Source: Adiantum capillus-veneris (lineage: Eukaryota > Streptophyta > Polypodiopsida > Polypodiales > Pteridaceae). Taken from it: DNA of 64,000 nucleotides. Of the stretch, positions 1 through 9,740 are shown in pieces. Where the stretch lies: positions 147,539,850 through 147,603,849 of the forward strand of contig CM043949.1 of the NCBI GenBank assembly GCA_014529385.2. The letters run 5' to 3'. Under the pieces are notes generated by a model. It saw only the letters and a list, made by a program, of their open reading frames with translations, was not told the DNA's origin and searched no databases. The position numbers and the translations under genes were made by a program. Position 1 is the stretch's first letter. Each line of letters starts with the position of its first letter.

Positions 1-252
1 TTTTCAGCCAAGTAGCATTTTCGGGCATCAACTCTAGCGTTGGGGAGCTCATCCTACATCGATCAGCCCACACACAGCCAACGACCAGCCTATAGAGTAT
101 TTCCATCACGAAAATTCTTCACTAGGCCAGCAATCATCAACACCCCATCAGCGTTTTTACCTCATCCCTAGCGTTTGGAGATTCATCAGCGTCTTCGGGG
201 CATCTGGCTGCGTTTTCAGGAAGGACACCTGCGTTTTTTCCTCTCGGGCCCC
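1..252 (+). repeat. LTR fragment of the M/P family (interior part)
   Basis: This stretch carries the same scattered motifs as the middle of the M/P LTRs: several AGCGTTTT-like and TTTTCAGCC-like words in plus orientation. It has no LTR end and no coding potential. It stops abruptly at LINE copy 1, near 253. I did not find a close colinear match to one particular copy, so family membership is inferred from motif content only. Confidence 0.4.
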
Positions 253-2430
253 TACGAGCAGTGGCATGTGTAGTGCAACTCTGTCTCAGGCATGTCCTGG
301 CCTCTGCTGGTACTCCGCGGTATCTCCCAGTCTCGATCCGCAGCTGGTGTGAGCATGTGCGTATCTAGCGAATAGCACATCGTATCCCATGAGACAAGTG
401 GGTGTCCATGTATCTGGGCTTCATCACAAAACCATTCTCCGTAAGCTAGAGGAGATGCTCTCTGTAGAAAGCCATCTTCGTGCCCAGCTCCTGTGCTGGC
501 TGTATCCATGTCCTCTTGGTGTCTACCGAGTCAAGTCCTTGCGAATGAGCCTGGTGATCTCGGACTGTGTAAGAGTCAGAGAGGGCGCATCCAGTGAGTA
601 CTGGAAGGGAGGCAATCTGTCTATGCTGAACCCATGCGCCTGAAACCATGATGTCATCTCCCCATACCAGCGTGCTGTATCTCCCTGCATGGCTAACTGT
701 CGAGAGGACTCAAGTGCAAGGCGTGCTTATCTGTCTCTGGGAAGTTCCCACATGCGGTGTATGAAGGAGACAAATCTGGTGAGCGCCTCAACCACTAGTG
801 GGGGGGCAGCTAGCTCTGCTCGTACAATAGCACGTGGTACTGAAGCCTTGGCTCTAATGAGCCGCGAGATCATAGAGACCAGAGGCTTCTCCATGTCCCC
901 CCATCCATCATTGCGGCTTGATGATCCAGTGAAGGTCCCAAATCTCAGCTCCATAAAGCAATGCAGAAGCCACCAAAGTGTCAAAGAGCCAGAGCTTCGT
1001 CCGAGGCTCCTGAAACTGAACCTTTGAACACATCCTTTCCAATCTACCCAATGTTGCATGGGCTCTGGTCGATCTAGTCTCTGTTGCCCTCCTCAATGAA
1101 AATGTTGGCCCACTAAAAACCACTCCAAGGTAAGTATAAGCATCTGTATACTCCACTTTCTCCTGGCCGTATGTGAATGCTGACGCTGACCTCCTGATCC
1201 ACTGTGGGGTGGTATTAAATATCATGACCTTGGTTTTACCAAGGTTGACGGACAAACCACTTTCCTGGGCAAACCTATGCAAAGCATCCAAGTGACGTTG
1301 CATCCCCTTCGGAGAGTCGGAGATCAACACAATATCATCAGCATATAACAGTAGCGGAATCCATGTCCCTGCCAATTATGCACCTCTATCACCATCTCTC
1401 AATGTAGTCAAAAACCTCATCCACATACATACCAAATAGAGTAGGAGAGAGCGGGCAGCCCTGCTTCACACCAATAGTGGAGTAAACCGGTGTGGATAGA
1501 CCCTCCACGGTGCGTACATGCCCTACTATTGACCTGTATAATGCCATGACCCCCCAAATGAGCTCTGTGGGTACTCCCATCTGCTGTAATCTGCGCATCA
1601 ATCTAGCTCTGGGCACTGTGTCAAATGCTTTGTGGAAATCCACAAAGCTACAATAGATCTGTCTCCCACGCGATCTGCCCTCCTCAATGATGGCTCTGAG
1701 TGTCAAGATATGGTCAAGAATAGAAAAACCCCTCCTGAAACCTGCCTGCCCGGCTCCGCATATCCCCTTTCTCTCTGCCCATCTATTTAGCTGCTACTCA
1801 AGAATACATGCGTACAATCGTGGCAACGTGTGTCCAATCATGATAGTGCGATAGTTCCCAAGCTCCATAGGGTCTCCCGACTTGAAGATAGGTACAATAG
1901 TAGATAGGCTCCAAGTATCAGGCATACCTCACACATGGCACGGTTAAACATAACTGCTAGAAGCTCTGCTAGTAAATCTCTGGCATGCATGAAATGCTCA
2001 GCCACTAAGCCATCATGATCATATGCTCTCCCATTCCTCATCCTGTCAATGGCCTTCCTCACCATCTCAACAGTGAAAAAAGCATACGTGTGTGGGCATG
2101 GATCGGGGGCGTCGGGAAGGGGGGACTGCTCAGGAATTGTTTACAAAGATGTTGCATACTGGCCCCATGCCTCTGTAGAAGTGATGGCAGAGGGGGGGGG
2201 GGGGGAGAGTGCTCATGAAAGAGCCGCCATGCCTCACGTTAGTCCTTACTCAAGAGTAGCTGGTATAGATCCTGCTCTAGGCGAGCCAAAACTGCCCTCT
2301 TCTTCCGCCGCACTACGCGTCGGAAGTCAATCTCTGACTTTCTGTGAGTGATGTCCCCCAAAAGCACCTCCCTCTGAAGTCTAGCTCTAGTGTCCCGGCA
2401 TTCCTCATCATACCAACTGTTCTGGGGCAT
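253..2430 (-). pseudogene. LINE ORF2, reverse transcriptase and C-terminal region, copy 1
   Basis: The RT domain is spread over three frames: 2065-1838 (fingers, RMRNGRAYDHDGLVAEHF), 1706-1389 (CSFVDFHKAFDTVP and GVKQGCPLSP) and 1375-908 (LLLYADDIVLI, the catalytic Asp pair, then GLSVNLGKTKVM). These are the standard LINE RT blocks 2-6. The C-terminal part continues through 1059-253 in shifted frames and ends at ETELHYTCHC, half of the CCHC motif seen complete in copy 2. A 14-G run at 2192-2205 encodes part of a proline-rich linker between endonuclease and RT. Numerous frameshifts make this a dead copy. Confidence 0.85.
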
Positions 2431-2829
2431 GCTCCCCGAACGGCGTCTCTGCTCAGGCTGGGTATGTGGGTATGCCTCTGCTGCTGCATCATGTAGTGTC
2501 TGTGTCAGTATAGTAGTAAGCTCCTCCAGAGGTCGCCCTGGCTCCTCTGTGCACAGGCGTCTGTAGATCCCATCTATGTATATAGAGTCCGTCTCCCACG
2601 TGAAGGTGTAGCGAGTAGGGGCTACTGCCCGTAGCCTGTGTGCTACACTAAACTAAAAAGAGATGGTCAACGACACAAGAGCATGGTCCACTGCCACACC
2701 AACAGGTCTGGGTCCAACCGTGAGATCCTGGATACTAGAGATGAGGCTCGGTTGTGCCATGACATAATCCACTGTGCTGGCTCCGTGTCTATGTGGAAAG
2801 CATGTAAAACCCCCCGCAGCGCGAAATCT

Positions 2830-3500
2830 CTATAGGCCATTCAAGATGGTCAATCCATGTGCAGTCCCCATGTCTATCAAGTGTCGTCCATACTCAGTGT
2901 GTTCTCCATCCTGTGATAGTCTGGATAGGCCAGTCTCTACAACATCCAACTCTCTCAGCATCTCCTCTGAAGTATCATAAAGTAGTGTTTGATGATTGGC
3001 AGTCCTAGCATTGAAATCCCCTAGAATGATGATGTCACCATCTCTAGAAAACTCCCATATGTCATCATCCAAAATAGAGAAGGAGGACAGTTCCAAAATA
3101 GAGAAGGGGGACTGTCCTCTGGGTGGTGCATAAACTGACGTACTCGGGGGAACGTAGCAAATAGGAATGTAAAGATATCTGCCTGTCTCTGCTCTCAATC
3201 TCACCCACATGTACCTAGCTTGCTCATCCCTGCGGGCTATATGTATCAATGGCTGCAACTCCTCCCTGAATAACACTGTCACTCCTCCTGAGCCCGACCC
3301 TTTGTGCTATGATCGTGTCTCCTGTCTACAGGTTGTCTCCCATCTATATCCACTAATGTGAGGCATAGATTGCCCCGGGGCCTGATGTGTCTCAGAGTAG
3401 AAGACGATGTCTCTTCCCGTAAAACTATCCTCAAAAGCATCCACATCAAGGCGCATAGATCCATTACAATTCCACCTAGCAACTTTGAGTGTGGTCCCAT
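2830..3500 (-). pseudogene. LINE ORF2, AP-endonuclease domain, copy 1
   Basis: Two reading frames (3500-3279 and 3282-2830) together hold an exonuclease-endonuclease-phosphatase domain. The first frame is out of register for much of its length. The second contains GGVTVLF-like and IILGDFNAR segments; the latter is the hallmark DFN motif of LINE endonucleases, which nick target DNA to prime reverse transcription. The start follows ORF1 within about 15 bases. A frameshift near 3280 and decay downstream (2430-2830, where only WYDEECRDTRARLQRE is readable) make it non-functional. Confidence 0.75.
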
Positions 3501-3513
3501 AGGTCTCGCACCG

Positions 3514-4653
3514 TCATGTGGAGCGCCGCTCTACAATCACCACCCGACCATCTCTGTAGAAGGCCGTCTTTCCCTTCTCCCTTGCCGCTTGAATCTTTGG
3601 CAATACCTCCCTCATATGCGCAAGCTGTGTGAGAGTGAGGTCATCTCCAAGGAATATGCCCGATTTCTTTAGTGTAGGGCACTTCTTCAAGAAGTCCTTC
3701 TTTGCCTCCATGGATGGGAAACGGATGATTAAAGCTCTCCCTTTTGAAGTCTCCCCATTGCCTTGTGTCTTCTTCCCTATCCTCCATGCCTTTGTATGAG
3801 TAGCCTCACTACCCATCATGCGGAGAAGTTCTTCGACTTCCCCTTCCACATCATCTCGATCTTTTAGACCGGTTACTCTTATATGCAAGGCTCTAGTTTT
3901 CCTTCGCTGCTCTTCTTCTAGAGTCATGTTGATGATTATAGGAGTGGGGACGGATGTGGTTTCTTTCCCTTTCCCTTTCTTAGCAACTTCTATCCATTTC
4001 TCGGCCTCATCCGCATTCTTTTGCGTCTTCGTGATCACATCCATCCACGAAGATGTCTCTACCACCTTCAGTTTCTCCTCCTCTGTGATCATACGTACCT
4101 GCTCCTTGATGACCTTGATCTCCTCTATCACTGAGGGCTGGAATTCCCCTTCTTCTAGTCCACTGCTTACTCTGTCCGCAAGCTCTGGCTTGAGGGATGT
4201 GACCTCTTCTCTAAGTGCTTGTGAATCCGCCTTAAGTGCTTGTAGCTCTGCGTGCAAGTCCTCTTTCTCCTTCTTCCATTGCGCGCCTTCGTTGAGGAAC
4301 ATTTGAAGAAGGTTGGCCTTCTCTTTTCACCATCCCTCCGTCTCTACTTTCCATTCTTTCATCTCCCTTTCCATTTGTGTTATCCACTTGTTTGTAAGCA
4401 CAAAGGTTGCCTTCGTATGGGGCTTACATACTGGCGAAACGATCATTGCCTCCGCTGGCGAAGCGCTCATGGCCTCCATTGGCGATGCGGGTATAGCTCG
4501 ACGCTTTAGCTCGGCTGAGTCAGGCGGAGAAACCAAAGAACCACAACCCGATGTAAGTATCCAACACACTCGACGCCCTCGCTCGGCTGAGTCCAGGCGG
4601 AGAATCCAAAACACCACAAGTCGAATGCGGGTATCCTCACATCCACAGCCCAC
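3514..4653 (-). pseudogene. LINE ORF1 protein (coiled coil plus RRM-like), copy 1
   Basis: One frame runs from 4653 to 3514 with a single internal TGA near 4327-4329. The part after that stop (4302-3514, 262 codons) is open. Residues 1-60 of this part are a Lys/Glu/Leu-rich coiled coil (EKEDLHAELQALKAD). The middle is charged and includes a KGKGKE stretch. From the segment LHIRVTGL onward it resembles the RRM-like fold of L1-type ORF1 proteins, and it ends with a basic tail containing AREKGKTAFYRDGRVVIV. In L1 elements such proteins trimerise and coat the element RNA; that role is inferred here. The same C-terminal pattern recurs in the ORF1-only element at 5570-6319. Confidence 0.7.
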
Positions 4654-4690
4654 TGCGGGCGCTTGACCACTGCGGGCGCTTGACTAGTAC
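4490..4690. repeat. Short tandem duplications at the LINE copy 1 ORF1/5' UTR boundary
   Basis: A roughly 72-bp unit containing CTCGACGC...CTCGGCTGAGTC occurs twice (from about 4497 and 4569). Just upstream in the element, CACTGCGGGCGCTTGAC is repeated directly at about 4652-4685. The 5' UTR further out (4700-5150) has related GC-rich blocks (CCCCCACtGG, GCGGCCTGC) that look like decayed monomers. Repeated 5' UTR monomers are known in some LINEs and can act as promoters; that function is inferred here. Confidence 0.45.
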
Positions 4691-5161
4691 CGCCAAAGTC
4701 ACGGAGGCTCAGCCCCTTTGCACTATGCTGCTATCACCTGCACCTGTTAATAAAACTGAAAAACACACGGCCCCCACAGTGGGTAGGCTCGCGGCCTGCA
4801 CAATCAAGAAACACCCTCTGAGGCTTACTGTGTATAGCTGACCTGTCGCCCCCACTGGATTAGCAACGAGGCCCTGCGTAAAAACCCAACTTGGGCGCCA
4901 ATGACAATAGATAAACGGCCCCTGATGTCTCCTCTGTCCTGCTGTAAGTATCAAGACCCGTAGCCCCCTGGTAGGGTAGCAACAGGCGGCATCTCTCCCA
5001 TCTGAGAGCGCAATGAACAGCCCCACTGTGCGCGCTGTTTCTGGTGTAACAGTAAAGCGCACGGCTCCCTGCTGAGGGGTAGCTCGTGGCCTGCGCAGCT
5101 CACAGCTATGCCTGGTTGGACAACCCCCACAGGCCACCTGCAATGCCTAGCGTGCGCACCC

Positions 5162-5163
<2 letters not shown>

Positions 5164-5234
<71 letters not shown>

Positions 5235-5251
5235 AGAAGAAGAAGAAGAGA
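5164..5251. repeat. (GA)n and (GAA)n microsatellite
   Basis: A pure GA tract runs from about 5164 to 5231, then a GAA tract to about 5250. Read on the minus strand it is the (TTC)n(TC)n tail at the 3' end of the SINE next to it, and it touches the 5' end of LINE copy 1. Confidence 0.9.
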
Positions 5252-5366
5252 GTTTTAACGTTGTAGGAAACTATCGCAAGAGACCTTAAAGACCTATCCG
5301 ACGAGGAGAATTGAACTCAAGACCTCTTATACAAGAGGGAAATGACATAACCAATCTACCACACTT
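5252..5366 (-). mobile_element. tRNA-derived SINE
   Basis: On the minus strand this starts as a tRNA-like head. An A-box-like TGGTAGATTGG lies at 5361-5351, and a B-box-like GGTCTTGAGTTCAATTC at 5324-5308, with correct internal spacing for a pol III promoter. Between them is a pairable anticodon-arm-like segment CCTCT...AGAGG. The body is short and ends with ACAACGTTAAAAC followed by a TTC/TC tail. That 3' end resembles the ends of the neighbouring LINE copy 2 and ORF1-only element (both ACGTTAATA followed by a TC tract), suggesting LINE-dependent mobilisation. A decayed true tRNA gene is less likely, because the acceptor stem does not close and there is a tail. Confidence 0.6.
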
Positions 5367-5384
5367 GAGAGAGAGAGAGAGAGA

Positions 5385-6552
5385 TTTATTAACGTCCGCT
5401 GGAGGCCGAAATCAACCTATGGGACCAATCGAGTACATCAATTTAGTGTTTCCACATCATAAAAGGAAAATCTAGACACTTAGTAGCTTAGAGCTCCATG
5501 GTCATGAGCTTATTGTTACAAACATGTATCATCCACAGTGTGCGAACAAAATGAGATATACAATCATGATGCCTTAATCAATAGGCTAGGTCGGTGGTAC
5601 TTTGGTGAGAAAGTCTCGTAGCACAGCTTCTCCTTCTCTATATACTGCCCACTTCCCATTCTTCCTAGCTTCTCTGACTTTGGCTAATTCAGATGCTCGG
5701 TTGTAAGCTGAAGGGGGGTGAGTTAATCTGAGATCCACACTGAAGTACCTTTTAGTGATTTTGTTTGTCTCATGACTGCTATCTTTTCTTTCATATCAAA
5801 ATAAGGATTTTTGGCCTGCTTGCCTTTAACCTCCACACTCAGTGGATCCCCTCGATCGATGAAGAAGACTGCCTTGGACAGTTCTTTTGTTAAGACATCT
5901 GTTGCTATAGAATATTCTTCATCCAGGCCAGGCTTCTCCCATCCCTAAGGGAGTCCACCCACTTTGATGTATTTTTGTACCTTTTTAACTCTCTTCGTCT
6001 CATGAATAATTGACAAGACTTCTTTTGCAAAATTCTGAGATTTTACCGGCGATGTAGCCGTCTCTCCATGTTCTTGTGCAGTATTCTCCATGGTATTGTT
6101 GCTGGCTGCTTGTATTGCTTCTGCCTCTTGTAGTTTAATTTGTAAGTCTGTTATCTGCTGATCCTTTGTGGCAAGTTCTCGTTTAATAGAGGTTACCTCG
6201 CTTTGGAGTTTCTTTATGTCCTGTAGCAGGTACATCTCCCATGGTGACTGCTTTGATATGGGTGGTGGGGGTGTGGTATGCTGGGTTAGGGAAGCAGCAA
6301 AAGTTTTCCTTAATGCCATTTGGATATGATTAGGGCTGACACAGGGGTGCTAGGTGAGCCCTCTCCCCCAAGGGCCCCCTTTGCCCTTGGGGAGGGGGAA
6401 AGGAAAGGGTTTTCTCTCTCTGTTGCCTGTGGAAACAGAAAAGGAGGAGGTGAGGGCTGACGGGCTGAGGGCGGCGCTGAGAGAGGGAGAGGGCTGACAG
6501 GCGACGGTGTGAGCTAGGGCTGCTGCCGCGAGAGAGAGGGCTGACCGGCCAG

Positions 6553-6555
<3 letters not shown>
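5385..6555 (-). mobile_element. ORF1-only LINE derivative (half-LINE)
   Basis: The minus-strand unit lies between two TC tracts (6556-6616 upstream, 5367-5384 at its 3' end). It has a pyrimidine-rich GC-rich 5' UTR (6555-6320), an ORF1 with a coiled coil (6319 to about 5570), then about 180 bases of 3' UTR ending in GGCCTCCAGCGGACGTTAATA plus (TC)n. No endonuclease or RT is present between ORF1 and the 3' end. The arrangement is like mammalian HAL1 half-LINEs, so it would depend on a full LINE for movement. Confidence 0.6.
5570..6319 (-). pseudogene. LINE ORF1-like protein of the half-LINE
   Basis: An open frame of 124 codons (6319-5945) starts MALRKTFAAS and contains a heptad-rich coiled coil (IKKLQSEVTSIKRELATKDQ). 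The reading continues in other frames to about 5570 as KVREARKNGKWAVYREGEAV, which parallels AREKGKTAFYRDGRVVIV at the end of ORF1 in LINE copy 1. There is at least one stop (near the VWISD segment) and one frameshift. The role is inferred to be RNA binding, as for other ORF1 proteins. The N-terminus differs from that of LINE copy 1, so it derives from a related but separate subfamily. Confidence 0.55.

Positions 6556-6616
<61 letters not shown>
6556..6616. repeat. (GA)n microsatellite, TC tail of LINE copy 2
   Basis: About 30 GA units. On the minus strand it follows the 3' end of LINE copy 2 (ACGTTAATATAACATTTC) and precedes the 5' UTR of the half-LINE. Confidence 0.9.
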
Positions 6617-6619
<3 letters not shown>

Positions 6620-6798
6620 AATGAAATGTTATATTAACGTCTTCAAAGGCCAAAGTGACCTATGAGACCAGAAAGTTACAATGTGGTGGTTCTAATACAA
6701 AGTCAGAGTAACAAGATGACAAAAATGAAATGACAAATGACAAAATAAAATACTATGGAATCCTAAACTGCTAGGTGTGAACTAAGCAGCTAGCTGGG

Positions 6799-8045
6799 TG
6801 TTAGGTGCAGCGGAATGAATGTTTGCGCTTTGCTCAAGATGAGTGCTCCGAACTGTGCTCAAGGTTCCTATTAGTTCTTATGGAAGGGAGAGCCTTCCGT
6901 TCTTAATGGAAAGTGCTATGATCACAACAAAGTGAATGGACACTGTGCGAGCAAGTGTATGAGACTGAGAGATAGAGAGAGAAGAGAGATACGACACTAG
7001 AGACGTTGAAAAACCCTCCTCCGAAGGCCCCACTCTCGTCGGCGAGAGTGGTCTACTATTGATTACACAAAGTGGTACAATGCGGATGCAATGGACTGAT
7101 GCAACTTGGGACTATGCCGATGACGATGACGACGACGACTTTAGGGCTGAAATCTGTGGTCTTCTAATTGCTGAATTTCGGGGCTATTTCTGTGGCTGAA
7201 AATGACTGTTTCGGCTGCGTTTTCGAGGCTGAAAATGGAGACCTTCTGCAATGCTTCTAGGGCTGATTCTGCTACTGTGGGGCATGCTGAAAACGCTGCT
7301 GCATCTGCTGCATTTATGGCTGAAAACCAAAAACGCTGGGCTGCCTCTCTAGCGTTAGTGAAAAACGCTGGTTGTTCTGGGTCTGCTGGCGATCATGAAA
7401 TGGCTGCAAACGCTAGGGCTGTGGGGTGTTGAGGGTGTGCAAAAACGCCAGGGCTAGGTGTTGATGGAGAACAAAACGCTAGGGCTGATTGACTGTGGCG
7501 ATCAAGCAAGGCTGAAATCTGGGACTGTCGATGATGATCAAGGCTGAAATCGCCAATGCTAGGTGGGGATGCTGATGGAAACCAAAAACGTTGGGGTATC
7601 TGTGGCGAGGATGGAGACCAAAAACACCAAGGGTGCTGATGGGGGGTTCCTGCTGGGAAGGTGCCTGTTGAGCGGGAAGCTCCTGCTGCCTCTTCTGCCA
7701 GAAAGTGCTAACTTGGGTTTGCTTATATATTAACTTAGCAAAATTGCCCTACCTACTTTTATTGGAAAGTCGCTTAAAAATAATAAGTGAAAAATACCAA
7801 AAATAGGGAAAATAGGCTAAATGCACTGGAAAATTCCCCTGACTGAATCTGATGGATTCTGATGGGAATGCTTATGATCATGCGGTGTGCAACCAGAGGA
7901 TATGCATCTAAGTTAAGTGACTGGGCATGCACGGTCTACGAATAGACTCACAAAAGTGCCAGATCACTTATAATCTAGATTGACTAAACCTTATCATGCT
8001 GTAGCTTGTCCACGGACACATAGGGGTTGGATGTGTCACGTGACA
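6799..8045 (-). repeat. 3' LTR of M
   Basis: On the minus strand it begins TGTCACGTGACAC, a palindrome with a CACGTG G-box core, and ends CTGCACCTAACA. A TATATATAAGC-type TATA box lies about 300 bp from the start. The middle is filled with scattered AGCGTTTT and TTTTCAGCC words. A hairpin lies at 7030-7051. The length is 1247 bp. Confidence 0.85.
7030..7051 (-). other. Conserved hairpin in the M/P LTR
   Basis: CCACTCTCG-TCGG-CGAGAGTGG makes a perfect 9-bp stem with a 4-base loop. Recognisable versions occur in the other LTRs of the family, near 11632, 15378, 31994, 35797 and 36470, with some loop and stem changes. It lies in the transcribed part of the LTR, so it could be an RNA structure; the function is unknown. 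Confidence 0.45.
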
Positions 8046-8131
8046 TCCCCTCCTTTTCAAAGTGAGGTACTGGTACAAAACTGTATGGCATCGAGGGAGA
8101 TCGCCAATAGCATCCGCAATCCTGGAAGGGA

Positions 8132-9451
8132 CTATTCGCCGGCCCACTCTGATGTGTGGGGCGTGCAGTATTTGGACTTCATAAAGGTCTGCAACGCTTG
8201 CTTCTTTGGGCCGCGCCGAAAGCGACACAAAGTCTTTTGTGGCTCCTTCGATGCTTCAACTTCGTCTAGAGTCATGCTTCTTCCTTCTTCAAGAATCTCC
8301 ATGGCTGAAAATTCCTGAAACCAGTTCCAACACAAAACCATGAACATACCTATTTCATGTAAAGTGAGTGGAAAAAATCTTGTCTTCTCTAAAGACCGTG
8401 TATGCAATGTAGATGAACATAGAGACGGAGTGACAACCCGTTCATCAAACACATGCAAACAATGAGATCGAATCTTTCTCTTATGATCTAGAGCAATCAA
8501 CTTTGGCAATTCACAATGGAAATGCCCATGCTTGGTGCTCATACTGTCATGTGCTCTGTCTACAACTGTGTCATGCCAAGGAAGAGACATGGAATGTGAC
8601 TTCCTTGAATGCATACTTTTCAGCTTTTCATGAAAAATCCGCATACATTCGTGCTCATCCATGAGTGAAACGTGCTCAACATACAATATGTCATGCCTAA
8701 GAAAAGGGATCACATAATGATGTTGACTAAAATACAGGAAACGATCACGAATGAAACATTCGAACAATGCGTGCGTATCAATCATGCGAACACATAATAC
8801 TTCCTGTGAGGGTTCTTGAGACCGAGGCTCGAGAGTCAAGATCGCTTCTTCGTGATTGATCGAATCTGCAACGAGGTTAGCTTCGCTAGAAAAAGCATCC
8901 ACTAACACATCATCCTTGTGAACAATCACATCTTCTTCATGCAACTCATCATGCTTGTGAGAAATCACATCTTGATCATGCAAATCATCATGCTTGTCAT
9001 CAGTCAAATCATCATGCTCATCATTGTCAATCAACTCATCATGCTTCTCATAATCATGCAAATCCTGTGTGTCATGCTTTGGAGAAAAAGAGACTGAGAG
9101 AGTCTCCTTCTCCTGAATCCTTTCAATCTTGTCCTGCATATTAGCAATGAGAGATGGAGAATGAACAATGTCCTCTCCATGAATGACAATTGGAGAATCA
9201 CTTGTGGCATTGAGAGTTATAGTGTTAGTCTTAAAATCAATGAGAGCGTCATTATCACGAAACCATCGAATGCCCAAAATCATATCACATCCTGAGAGAG
9301 GAGAAAACAAATCTTCTAGTGAAGATAGCTTCTTGAATTCCAAACAATACATCAAGGCACTCCTCCGTGATGAGAGCGTCCTTACCAGGACGAAAGCCAG
9401 AGACCTCGATAGGAGATCTCGGACTAACTTCGAAGCGGGCTCTCTCAACAA
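8132..9451 (-). CDS. Unknown ORF of the M/P LTR family (element M copy)
   Basis: An open frame of 439 codons. Its first 110 codons overlap the protease remnant (CDMILGIRWF). The rest is the family-specific part: a variable His/Asp repeat region (KHDDLHDQDVISHKHDELHE), then a conserved segment of about 230 residues with RMIDTHALFECFIRDRFLYF, SMSLPWHDT and a hydrophobic stretch near GMFMVLCWNWFQEFS, ending TSEWAGE. I recognise no RT, RNase H, integrase, envelope or known domain. The same region occurs in P1 and P2 in the same place, just before the 3' LTR. It may be an accessory protein or the remnant of a lost pol C-terminus. Confidence 0.6.
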   Translation of the reverse strand: MLREPASKLVRDLLSRSLAFVLVRTLSSRRSALMYCLEFKKLSSLEDLFSPLSGCDMILGIRWFRDNDALIDFKTNTITLNATSDSPIVIHGEDIVHSPSLIANMQDKIERIQEKETLSVSFSPKHDTQDLHDYEKHDELIDNDEHDDLTDDKHDDLHDQDVISHKHDELHEEDVIVHKDDVLVDAFSSEANLVADSINHEEAILTLEPRSQEPSQEVLCVRMIDTHALFECFIRDRFLYFSQHHYVIPFLRHDILYVEHVSLMDEHECMRIFHEKLKSMHSRKSHSMSLPWHDTVVDRAHDSMSTKHGHFHCELPKLIALDHKRKIRSHCLHVFDERVVTPSLCSSTLHTRSLEKTRFFPLTLHEIGMFMVLCWNWFQEFSAMEILEEGRSMTLDEVEASKEPQKTLCRFRRGPKKQALQTFMKSKYCTPHTSEWAGE

Positions 9452-9740
9452 GAGAGGAACTGATCACATCATGCATACTACTTGGGTCAAACAATATGAC
9501 AAAACGCTGCCCCGACGTACGACCATAACATTTAATGAGAGAATCATCAATGGGAGGGTCATGAGAAACTTGGGGCACACTCCTGTTATCATTCATTGCA
9601 TTGACAGAGGAAGTCGGTTCTGTGGATTCTTTAGATTCATTCGCTTCAAGCTTAGGACATGTTCTTTTTATGTGACCCTTAATGTGACAATGAAAACAAC
9701 GACCTTCCTTAGAATAAGTGCTTTGCTCTTCTGACGTGAT
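9200..9740 (-). pseudogene. Zinc knuckle and decayed aspartic protease of element M
   Basis: The frames ending 9596-9285 and 9451 onward together show a retropepsin-like region. Where the active-site D-S/T-G triad is expected the sequence reads ILFDPSSMHDVISSSLV, so the Gly is missing and the site is probably inactive. The later strand CDMILGIRWFRDNDALIDF matches the usual conserved D-x-I-L-G-x-x-W segment. The frame changes between the two halves. In the family the protease matures gag; here it is broken. Confidence 0.55.

Larger units (their letters stand above)
253..5163 (-). mobile_element. LINE copy 1 (non-LTR retrotransposon, degraded)
   Basis: Read on the minus strand, the order is GC-rich 5' UTR (5163-4654), ORF1 (4653-3514), AP endonuclease (3500-2830), reverse transcriptase (about 2430-908) and a C-terminal region ending near 253. 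ORF2 is broken by many stops and frameshifts. The 3' end is missing: relative to copy 2 the match ends at the HYTCHC motif, after which LTR-like DNA begins. The 5' end abuts a (GA)n tract at 5164-5231. RT motifs are very close to copy 2, so both belong to one family. The coiled-coil ORF1 plus endonuclease plus RT layout is L1-like. Confidence 0.85.

Noticed and set aside
3818-4306. 162-codon plus-strand frame opposite LINE ORF1
   Set aside because: It is Ser-rich and antisense to the coiled-coil ORF1, typical of a shadow frame.
5086-5289. Open frame with Arg-Glu repeats over the GA tract
   Set aside because: It is a translation of the microsatellite and carries no protein signal.
5300-5366. 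Functional tRNA gene
   Set aside because: The A and B boxes are present, but the acceptor stem does not pair and a tailed SINE body follows.
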